In this document: positions 54,679 to 64,000 of the stretch, one piece after another
Layout: every line of letters begins with the position of its first letter
Numbering within the stretch: the first letter of the stretch is position 1
Origin: Mikania micrantha
Lineage: Eukaryota; Streptophyta; Magnoliopsida; Asterales; Asteraceae
DNA: 64,000 bases
Assembly (NCBI GenBank): GCA_009363875.1
Contig: CM018688.1
Coordinates: 56,707,001-56,771,000 of the forward strand
Direction: 5' to 3'
Notes under the pieces: generated by a model
Database searches by the model: none
Told to the model about the DNA's origin: nothing
The model's input: only the letters and a program-made list of their open reading frames with translations
Translations under genes and position numbers: made by a program

Positions 54679-55812
54679 TCACAAACGCCCTGTCCTAGCA
54701 ACATTGGTGTTGTTGTTGTTTCCTTTTATAATCATGTCATTAGCCCTTCTTTTCTTGAGTTGTGGGAACTCCTTCTTGAAATGTACTGATAAGCCACACT
54801 CAAAACATCCTTTCTGTGTGTTATTTTGGTTGAGTGAGCTTGCCTGCAGTTTCCCTCGACAGTCTTTTGCTACGTGTCCTATCTTTCTGCATCGCTGACA
54901 TCGGTATTTGTCACATTGTTTCCCAAGGTGATGGAATCCACATTTGTTGCACTTTGGGTATTTACCATTATACCCTCCCGATGCTTGTTGGTTATTATTT
55001 GGATTGTGATGGGTCTTGTTGGATTCCTGCTTGCGATTCTCCTGAAATGACTGCTGAGTGAAATTCTTGGAATCAATGTTATCCCATTTTCTTTTGTGAT
55101 CTCCTGCCTTAGCTGTTACTGTTCGTTTGGGTAATGTTCCCCGTTGCATCGTTTGATCAGTAAATTGGTGTGCCAGTCGAACAGCTTGCTGTATGGTGGT
55201 AGGATTTGCAGATCTGATCAATTTTCGAACCTGAGATACCAGCCCTCCAATGTATTTCTTGATCCACTTGCTAGATGGGGTTGCCCTGTGCGGTAAGAGT
55301 CTTGCTAATTGCTGGAATCGAGTAGTGTATTCCTCAATATTAGAACCTTTCATCTTGAGTTGCCCGTACTCATTCTCAAGTTTTTGCATTTCATTACGGT
55401 GACAATACTCCTCCTGCAACAGGATTTTGAATCCGTTCCAAGTAAGGGCATTGACTGTATTCAAGCCGAGTGTCTGTACAATAGAGTTCCACCATGCCAA
55501 GGCTGAACCCTCTAAAGTACCAATAGCGTATCTGACCTTGTTTTCTTCTGGACAATTGCACGTCTCAAATACCGATTCTAACTGTTCAATCCATCGAAGA
55601 AGTCCAATGGCTCCTTTCGATCCTTTGAAATTACGTGGTTTACAGTTCAAGAATGTCTTGAACGTGCACATTTGTGGGTTTACCAGTTCCCCTGTTGGAT
55701 CATGTGATCCTGTTTGGTGTGTTTGCGTATAGTTTGCGATTGCCTCGGTGATTCGAGTGTTAATAAGTGCCTCAACCTCCGTTGCGGTCATGTTAATGTT
55801 TTCTCCAGCCAT
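54679..55812 (-). pseudogene. Element D Gag, frameshifted at its end
   Basis: The ATG at 55812 (MAGENINMTATEVEAL) is taken rather than the upstream one. The capsid-like region is clear (MCTFKTFLNCKPRNFKG, GLLRWIEQLESV, ALAWWNSIVQ). Zinc-binding motifs follow: CNKCGFHHLGKQC, CQRCRKIGHVAKDC (canonical CCHC) and CFECGLSVHFKKEF, where the last Cys is Phe. A frameshift near 54690 (ARTGRL) breaks the link to protease. Gag alone might still be made and could assemble, but that is inference. Confidence 0.85.
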
Positions 55813-56069
55813 GATCTTCCTATTTACAAATATACATAATGAGACTACTCCCACCGCATAATCATCATTCATGCATGAAGTAAATGTAACACACTATCAT
55901 AGTCATTAAGGTAACAATTCTTACTCATTTATGATAAATTAGTGCTTACAATTGTTTATCAAAGAGATACAAAACAACTAAACACAAAATCTACTTTTAT
56001 GAGTACAACCCACTCATATAAGTTTGTTAATTAAAAAAAATAATGAAATGACTAGATTTCATCGTTTAG

Positions 56070-56756
56070 TTAATCAACAGTTGATGATGAATCTTCCAGT
56101 TCTGCTGGACCAGTCACTGCACCATGCTGGTAACGCATATGCCCAGTGATGAGGGTCATGGCCTCTCCCGCCAAGTCTCTCACTAAATTGGCTTCAATCG
56201 CCGCTGCACCAGCCCGTGCATTGGCTTCCTCAGCCCTTGCCTCGGCTATAGCTACGCGTAACTCAGCAGTTTCTAATCGTGCAGTGAGTTCGAGGATCGT
56301 CCCTCGCATCATCCAGATCGTTTCCACCAGATTTTCATGTTCTTCATTAGTCCTAACCAACTTCTCAGTGAGGTTATCCCACATTTGTGTCAGCCAGTTG
56401 TTATTCTCGAGCAATTCTGTGATCATTCCTGCTACTTCCCGCATGTTACGGATTTCACGCTCCATGCGTACAACAAAAGCAGCAAATGCCTGTTCTAGTG
56501 GATATCCAAGAGCAGGTAACGTCCAAAGGTTATTAGCAGTGTTGACAGTTGGTGGTGGTGGCACTCGTTCTTCCCACACCCAGCTGCGTATGAGATCAGG
56601 AACCCATTGCCAATACTGGTTGTTCCCCCTTTGTTGAACATGTGTTTCCTCCCCATAGTGGATCGTATCATCCACTGGTTCGATCCCTCTTGTCATAATT
56701 TCTGACAATGCTACTACTTGTCCCTCAGTGTGAGTAGGTGTAGATGACGATGCCAT
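56070..56756 (-). CDS. Element D extra ORF between primer-binding site and gag (228 residues, intact)
   Basis: ATG at 56756, stop at 56070, no interruption, although most of the element's pol is broken. The N-terminus is Ser/Thr-rich, residues 46-90 are Trp/Pro-rich (QYWQWVPDLIRSWVW, VPPPPTVN), and about 96-200 is predicted by eye to be a long coiled coil (NMREVAGMITELLE, LELTARLETAELRVAIAEAR) rich in Ala/Glu. There is no signal peptide or zinc motif. I recognise no family. It is the first ORF of the element's transcript, upstream of gag, the same place as the broken ORF at 40689..41411 in element A. Possible roles are RNA or particle assembly, but that is speculation. Confidence 0.7.
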   Translation of the reverse strand: MASSSTPTHTEGQVVALSEIMTRGIEPVDDTIHYGEETHVQQRGNNQYWQWVPDLIRSWVWEERVPPPPTVNTANNLWTLPALGYPLEQAFAAFVVRMEREIRNMREVAGMITELLENNNWLTQMWDNLTEKLVRTNEEHENLVETIWMMRGTILELTARLETAELRVAIAEARAEEANARAGAAAIEANLVRDLAGEAMTLITGHMRYQHGAVTGPAELEDSSSTVD

Positions 56757-56870
56757 GTCTGTTACAAAATGCCATATGTAAATGCATATAAACTATCGTG
56801 TAAGTAAGTGTCTAATGTCTAACAGTTATAGTCTAAGTCTACAAATGCAAACCTAGTTCGCTATAACCAA

Positions 56871-56887
56871 TGGCTCTGATACCAATC
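56871..56887 (-). promoter_or_regulatory. Element D primer-binding site
   Basis: The minus strand reads TGGTATCAGAGCCA three bases after the 5' LTR end. Confidence 0.87.
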
Positions 56888-59587
56888 TGTCACACCCCCA
56901 ATTTTCAACTAACGGAATTATACCGTTTGGGAAACGTGACAAACCAGGATCTCAGATCATTAGACATAACGAAGACCTCTATATGAATTTTAAAACATAT
57001 GTTGGTCTAAAACTGTAACATCAAAGTTTCAATGATTGCGGAAGCGTTTTAAAACCAATAACAAAACGTAACGGTTTGAAAATGTAAATTACAAATCCAA
57101 TAACATTCAATGTCTTAATTGATCAAAACTAAAACACTTGAACTGAAATGCATGCATGAGACTCAACATCCTAGTCCCTGCTTGTCCTTGCTTGTGTCTT
57201 AGTGTCCTGAGAAAACATATAAATCAAGTCAACACAATGGTTGGTGCATACACAGGTTTAAGTATTCACAATGTTCAAAACAGCAGTTTGAATAACAAGT
57301 TTGTAGATAACATAATCACACATGCACAGTCATGATAGCTAGTCATATAAACTATTTACACAAGTGGTCGACACCGAAGCTGACGAGTTGCCATGCTATA
57401 GCATGTTTTTGCCTTAACACTATTGTCTAGCACGAACAATAGCAATGTGTGTGTTTGGTCAGTCAAACACCTGCGTAGATCCCATCTACCAAGTGAGGTT
57501 TGTCAAACCCAATAGATCTATCTTCAACTACCACGCTTTGCACTCCGGCAAATTAAACGGTTCGAAAGAGAAGGCTTTGTAATGCTATGTTTGCACTTAT
57601 TGTAAACAGCTAACTCATGCAAGTGATATGTATCTAAAAGCGTTTGTTGCACATGTTTTCTCCCCCAAAACAGTTAAAATAAGAAAGGGGCCGTGTACGC
57701 ACCTTTGATAGTGAGCAGAATGATCAATACGCGTAAAATCGTGTAGATAAACTTCTACGAAAGATCTGTGATTTAAATAGTTCATTGTGTTACTCGGAAT
57801 GTCGTTTAAAATATGAAATCACATACGTGTCAATATACGTATGTTAGAATGTTAGAAACGTGTGTTTGTACGTAAGTGTCTTTGAAATCGTTTAATTAAA
57901 TCAAATAAACATATATTTGATTATAATATTATGTTCGTATTTATACACGACCATATTTTTCGGGTAAAAATATAAGTTTTATTATTTTAGATTGTTCGTA
58001 TTCGCGATACGGTTCCAACGCAATTCGAACGGGTTAAATCGGAGTTAGAACGAGCAAGTTACGGGTTAAAAACCAATAATAGGTTTTAAACTCAAAAACC
58101 GGTTGGGCCGGATTCGAACCCGCGACCTCCCGGATCACACATGCGCGCCCAAACCATCTGATCCATCCCAACTTTTGTTACCAGATCTAGTTTCTAATTC
58201 CTTTAAGCCCAATCGGCCCATTTTCCATAATCTTAATCATAAACAAACCTATTAAGTTCTAATTAGACCCAAATCCGAACTCAATCAAGCCCACCATCAT
58301 GGGGCTTTTGATCCACTATCCAAATCAGATTCAAAGACAGTTTTAATTTGAAAATTGCTAACATTAAATCGTTTAAATCGATTATAACTCAATTCGAACT
58401 CGAGTTCATCCAATTCCAATTCGAATCAATCGAATTGATGATCTATAAGTTCTGAAATCATAGGGTTTTTATTAAAACTATCATTTCGACTCATTCTGTG
58501 ATGTTTAATTAGATCTACAACCTCATTTGAATCGAAAACCCCAAAACCGATTGTTATCACGAACCATAGAAGGTGATCATTAACAATTCACTATAATTTC
58601 ATGAAATTGGTATATAGATTTCATTAGTCGGAGCTTTCTGAGACCTGTAAAACCATTCAATTTGGTTTTTACATCTATTTGAATGAAATTCCCCAATTCG
58701 TTATCTAGCATAAACCCTAGAATTAAAACTTTATCAATTCGAGGTTTTTGGATGAAATTATGTTAGGGGTATTGTTAGTCGGCCCTTTTAGGTTGTGTAG
58801 CAGTTGATTTTTACCTGAATTAACTTCGAATTGGTGTAGATCGACTATGAGATTTGACTTCGGCCGCCCCTTGATCGAGTTCTTCGTTTCGTGCCTTATA
58901 TCATCAAATTGATTGATGAAAAATCTTCTAAGAATGCCGACTAGAGTGTTTTAGTGTTCCATTGGACGAAATTTGATCGAATTATGTGAGTTTTATATAT
59001 GTTTTCATCGGTTTCATCTTAATAGGTGTTAATTGATTTAATTTTTGGCAATTATGATGTTATTAACTGCATATAACCGTTAACCATCATTAGTAGGAGT
59101 TTTATAAGAAATTAATTCAATTAATTATAATAGATAAATGCTAGTTTCGAATTTTTCCATGGTTTTATCACTTGAATTTTGACTTTTAAAGTCAAACTTG
59201 AACATTTTATGAAATTTCAACATTTATTCTCATAATCTATATGTTTGTATCTTGTTTTGTTTAAACTTAATCCTTCTAGTTTGATTTCGTATAATTTCGT
59301 GTCGTTTATACTAGTTTTTGAATAACGGAGTTAATCCGAATTGCCGAATTGTCACTAATTGGCAAATTGGAACATTATTGGGCTTGATTAACCCAATTGG
59401 GCTTCCCAAATACTATTGGGCCTACCTAGGCCTACCTTGGCCTTATTGGGCCTTCCTAGATTTTATTGGGCCTACACTGGCCTTATTGGGCCCTCCCAGA
59501 CTTCATTGGGCCTACACTGGCCTTATTGGGCCTGTGATCTCACTATTCTCAGTTAACGAGGTTAATTCGAAAAGTCGGATTGTCACA
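56888..59587 (-). repeat. Element D 5' LTR (2,700 bp)
   Basis: Same length and almost the same sequence as 48138..50837; differences noticed include CACAGG for CATAGG near 57250 and CATCTACC for CATATACC near 57484. The termini and internal arrays are as in the other copy. Confidence 0.93.
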
Positions 59588-61478
59588 CTGTCTCCCTGCA
59601 ACAAGGTTTAAGTTTGAAAAGATCAGCACAAAGCTGGTGAGTTCGTAAAGTTCATGTTCAACAATATGATATGATATGTAAGTTCTCAAATTGTTCAGTT
59701 CAAGATAACCACGGGACCCGTATCTAGTTCCTTTCGGACGAGACTCTACGATCTTCGAAGACACTACCCAGTGGTAATATCTTATGCCTCATTGTCTTAA
59801 TGCCTATCACAACATTAAGAAGTTCTGAAAAAATAGGTAACAAACATTCACAGCAAGGGGAGTTGCAAACTCCCAGCAAATGGGTTGTCAGCTGATAGTA
59901 CTATCATTGTTTCCCGTTCGGCCCCACATGTGTTCACTAGATACAGTTCAGGAATAAGGACTTTTAAATTCTTTGATAGAGTTCTGTTTTACAAACCCAA
60001 TCCCATGAAATCCTCAAGTTCTCAAATGATCAAATGAAATCATATAGATAACAGTGATACATATCATATGTTCAAGAAAAGTTCCACAGTGCTACCCCGA
60101 TGTTTATAAAATATTAGAAAGAAAAGGGGTTGTACGAAACTCACCTGATAACTTAGTAGCTGAATATCACACAACTGATAGTAATAGAGTGATTCTGCAT
60201 TTATTTATGTTTAATGAGTTATTTATGTTTTAACTTACGGATTAGATCTTTCTGAACGTCCAATGTCAAAGACATTGTCTTAACAGTCATCAAACTGATG
60301 TCAAGTATTTAATTAGTTAATTTAAATTTATATCATACAATGTATGATAATGTAGGAACCTATATTGAATTAGGTTCCTAATACAAGGTTGATGGCACAC
60401 TTGATTAATCAGAATAATCTCGGGTTAATCAAATAGTTAATGTTGTTGATTATAATGCTAAAACATTTTCTATACAGATTAATGGCTTAGGAATGATCAA
60501 TCCTTGTTAGTGATTACCCAAATATCATGAAGTATCACAATGTAGTATTAGAATAGGTTTAATAACCATGTTTAACATACTAATCTGACTGTTATCATAA
60601 ATATCAGATAATCGTTCCAATGAGTATGTTAATGACTGTGATTAGTTTTTAACACTTGGACCTTGCATTTCAAAGATTAACCAAACTAATCACCTATATT
60701 GTCATAATCATATGGTTTAAACCATTATAATCATGGGTATGATTTCATGCAAACCAGGCATTATAACGGATCAAAACAAGGATTTACCAATTAACATATT
60801 GTGTTCTTCGTTTATAATCAATCCTAGCCATCATCTAAGCAATAATCAACAATATTAACTATCTCATTACGTTCAAAAAGAAGATCTAATAAATCAAAAT
60901 CAAGCTAGAAGGTTAAAATGAACCATTACCTAACCAGATGGAGTTTCAGCTACAGAACAACGATCAAAACTCGTAGATACGATCCCTGGTGCGATCTGGA
61001 TGTTTAGAGGCCTTCAAAATGGAGATTTTATGAGTTAAGGGTGCAAAACTTTCGTCTGGCTCAAGAAAAGAAGAGAGGAAGAAGAATGAATAACTTCTGG
61101 ATGAATTTTGACGTTCTAAACACAAGTTGCCGACTTACTGACCCCAGGCGCACCGCCCCAGGTGGAACAGTGGCCTGGGGCGTACCGCACGGAGAGGAAT
61201 CCATATATTTTCGTGATCGCCAGGCGTACCGCCTAGCTAGAAACATTGGGGCTAGGCATACCGTCTGGCACCAGGTTTCTTAAATTTTAGGATTTTTCTT
61301 CGTTTCGCGATTCCGGACAATCCGTAGCTCCGTTTTGCGCACGGTTTTCGCCCACGTTCACCATTTCTCGCATACTATCAACCTGTAATAATTACAATAG
61401 CTAAATCAAAGTGGATTTCAAGAACGACCAAATGTGCTCATGCCATTGATGACGTAATTCTCAACTACAATTGTCACA
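59588..61478 (-). repeat. Element C 3' LTR, main piece
   Basis: It aligns with A's LTR from the CCCTGCAA / AGCACAAAGCTGGTGAGTTC block to the end, at clearly lower identity than A's two LTRs have to each other. Four GCGTACCGC-type motifs are at 61143..61275, with different flanking stems from A's. Confidence 0.88.
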
Positions 61479-64000
61479 GTGTCCTCTTGTTAGAGAAATT
61501 TCTTTCCGAAATTTAGTGAAGACTTACCTGATGACAATCGCTCAGGAGAACAGGTGTGGGTACTTTACTTTCATCCGATCTTCACGTTCCCACGTATACT
61601 CAGGTCCATGTTGTGAGTTCCATCGAACTTTAACGATTGGTATGCAACTACGTTTCGATACTTTCACCTCTCGATCCATCACCTCTACTGGTTCTTCACT
61701 GAACTAAAGTTTTTCATCAATTTGAATCTCTTCGAGAGGTACGATCAATGATTCGTCAGCTAGGCACTCTTCAGATTTGATACATGAAATACATCATGAA
61801 TGTTACTGAGTTTAGGAGGTAAGTCAAGTCTGTTGGCTACTGACCCGATTCGTTCAAGAATTTTGAATGGCCTACAAATCTTGGTGAAAGCTTACCTCTC
61901 TTCTCAAATATGAAAAGCCCTTCCAAGGTGAAACTTTCAACATTACTCGATCACCTATTTGAAATTCTAAAGGTCTACGACGATTATCAGCATAACTCTT
62001 TTGACGATCACGAGTAGCTTTAATTCATTCTTGAATGAGTGTGATCTTATCAGTTGTTTCTTGAATGAATTATGGGCCTATGATCTGATTTTTACCTACC
62101 TCCGACCAATAGATAGGTGATCTACACTTGCGTCCATAAAGTGCTTCTAATGAAGCGCATTGAATATTGGTATGTAGCTGTTATTGTACGAGAATTCAAC
62201 AAGTGGAAGATGAATATCCCAGCTACCTCCAAAATCAATCACACAGCTTCTGAGCATGTCTTCAAGAGTTTGATTCGTTCGTACAGTCTGCCCGCCCATT
62301 TGTTGATGATAAGTTGTGCTCATATTATTTGTGTGCCCAGAGCATTTTGAAGAATTTGCCAAAATCGTGACATAAATCGACTATCTCTGTCGGAAATGAT
62401 AGAGATTGGTACTCCATGTCGAGATACAATCTCATTAACATAGAGTTTAGCGAGTCGATCCATAGAATAATCTTCTCGGATGGGTAAGAAATGCGCAGAT
62501 TTAGTAAGGCGATCAACGATAACCCATATAGAGTCATTATTACGTGATGTTCTGGGTAGTTTAGTGATAAAATCCATAGAGATCTGATCCCATTTCCACA
62601 TGAGAATCTCAGGTTGTTTCAATAGCCCAGAAGGTCGTTGATGTTCAGCCTTAACTTTAAGACATGTTAAACATTGATCCACGTATTCTGCTATGTGTTT
62701 CTTCATTCCAGGCCACCAATAAAAATCTCTAAGATCTTTATACATTTTATCAGCACCTGGATGAATAGAATACTTGGATTTGTGCACCTCATCCAAGATT
62801 ATTGTTCTAGAGTTACCGAATAAAGGAACCCAAATTCGGCTTTTGAAATACAACACTCCATCAGTCTTGGTGTCTAGTTTCTTGTCTAATCCTTTTAACT
62901 CCTCAGCAGGGTAGTTCGTTGCTTGTAAAGCTTGTTGTTGAGCTTCTTTAATTTGAGGAATTAGACTGGTTTGAATAGTCATTCCTAATGCTTTCACACG
63001 TAAAGGTTTGACTCGTTCTTTGCAATTTAAGGCATCGGCTACGACATTCGCTTTACCTGGATGATAACGAATTTCACAGTGATAGTCGTTTAAAAGTTCT
63101 ACCCACCGCCTCCATCGCATGTTCAACATTTTCTGATCTAGAATGTGTTGAAGAATTTTGTGATCAGTGTATACGATACACTTGGTTCCGTATAGATAGT
63201 GTCTCCAAATCTTGAGTGAAAACACCACTGCACCAAGTTCTAGATCATGAGTAGTATAGTTCTTCTCATGTACTTTCATTTGTCGAGAAGCGTAAGCAAT
63301 TACCTTATCTTTCTGCATTAATACACACCCAAGACCTTGACGAGAAGCATCACAGTATACTGTGAAATTATCCATACCTTCCGGTAATGCCAAGATAGGT
63401 GCATTGCAGAGTTTGTGCATTAACAGTTGGAATGCCTCCTCCTGTTGGGAACCCCATATAAACGGTTGATTTTTCTGTGTCAATGTGGTCAATGGTAAGG
63501 GTATATTTGAAAAGTTCTTGATGAATCGATGATAATAGCCTGCCAGCCCTTAGAATTGACGTATTTCAGTTGGGGTTCGTGGTGTTTCTCATTGTTTCAC
63601 AGCTTCGATGTTACTGGGATCCACTTGAATACCGTTTTCATTCACTACGTGCCCAAGAAATTGAACTTCCCGTAACCAAAACTCACACTTTGAGAATTTG
63701 GCATATAATTTCTCATGTGCCAAAAGTTCTAAGATCAATTTCAAGTGTTGAGTATGTTCTTGTTGGTTCCGAGAATAAATGAGAATATCATCAATAAACA
63801 CAATCACAAATTTATCCAGATAAGGCCTACATACGCGATTCATCAGATGCATGAAAACTGCAGGTGCATTCGTTAATCCAAACGGCATTACTAAAAATTC
63901 GTAATGTCCATATCGAGTTCTAAAAGCAGTTTTAGGAACATCATCATCATGAATTCGTAACTGATGATATCCGGATCTTAAATCAATTTTCAAAAAATAA
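61479..64000 (-). pseudogene. Element C pol, partial and broken
   Basis: From the window edge leftwards: RT (KIDLRSGYHQLRIHDDD, FLVMPFGLTNAPAVFMHLM, FIDDILIYS); in-frame stops at 63589..63591 and 63550..63552; RNase H (CDASRQGLGCVLMQ, TDHKILQHIL); integrase (HPGADKMYK, CLTCLKVKAEHQ, DFITKLPRT, SDRDSRFMS). A one-base loss near 62322 and another near 62165 shift the frame inside integrase. A chromodomain-like tail is recognisable near 61570..61700. The element continues beyond 64000. Confidence 0.9.

Larger units (their letters stand above)
48138..59587 (-). mobile_element. Element D: Ty3/Gypsy element with near-identical LTRs and broken pol
   Basis: Two 2,700-bp LTRs (48138..50837, 56888..59587) are flanked by CTGTC (48133..48137 and 59588..59592). 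On the minus strand the order is 5' LTR, primer-binding site, an intact extra ORF, gag, a heavily broken protease-pol with part of integrase deleted, a chromodomain-like end, an extended polypurine region and the 3' LTR. I noticed only about four substitutions between the LTRs. It lies in C's LTR, so it is younger than C. It cannot make its own enzymes and was probably mobilised by a relative. Confidence 0.93.
47883..64000 (-). mobile_element. Element C: Ty3/Gypsy chromovirus of A's family, right end outside the window
   Basis: Its 3' LTR starts at about 47883 (TGCCCCCCCTCTCG, a shortened form of A's TGTCACACCCCCACCTCTCG). It is interrupted after 255 bp by element D and resumes at 59588, ending at 61478 in ATTGTCACA. 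The pieces total about 2,141 bp against 2,136 for A. Pol follows to the window edge on the minus strand. The 5' LTR, gag and target duplication are not visible. Confidence 0.88.

Overview
The window is plant nuclear DNA, most likely from the daisy family (Asteraceae). The best taxonomic evidence is the single convincing host gene, a two-exon defensin at 3438..4466. From memory of the family it resembles the Dahlia antifungal defensin DmAMP1, including an acidic/basic C-terminal propeptide. Everything else recognisable is transposable-element DNA, AT-rich intergenic DNA or microsatellite.

Layout. 1..1012 is a decayed LTR remnant. 1514..2212 is a solo LTR with a perfect 5-bp target duplication. 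2268..2671 is a small inverted-repeat element made of TTCGGAT-type repeats. The defensin gene follows, then a very long (CATA)n microsatellite. From 4944 to about 10982 lies a chain of long foldback (hairpin) elements, each bounded by (TA)n or (CATA)n microsatellite. 11686..12208 is another foldback, with a 9-bp target duplication.

12386..43900 is one Ty3/Gypsy chromovirus (element A, minus strand, 2,136-bp LTRs, target duplication TATGT). It has been split by two later insertions: an apparently intact Sirevirus-type Ty1/Copia element (16897..28625, plus strand, duplication AGATC) and a second, internally deleted chromovirus (element B, 29819..38569, minus strand, duplication GGCAA). 43901..47882 is intergenic and carries another foldback. 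At 47883 a chromovirus of A's family (element C, minus strand) begins and runs off the right edge. Its LTR is split by element D (48138..59587, minus strand, 2,700-bp LTRs, duplication CTGTC).

How the parts work together. The Sirevirus has two 595-bp LTRs that differ at one base by eye, a primer-binding site, Gag, Pol, an env-like third ORF and a polypurine tract, so it may still be autonomous. A, B, C and D encode recognisable Gag/protease/RT/RNase H/integrase/chromodomain pieces, but all are broken. D is notable because its LTRs look nearly identical while its pol is heavily disrupted and lacks part of integrase, which suggests it was moved in trans. A and D both carry an extra ORF between the primer-binding site and gag.

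All coordinates and repeat comparisons were read by eye. Lineage names (Sirevirus, chromovirus/Tekay-like) rest on motif recognition and were not checked against a database.
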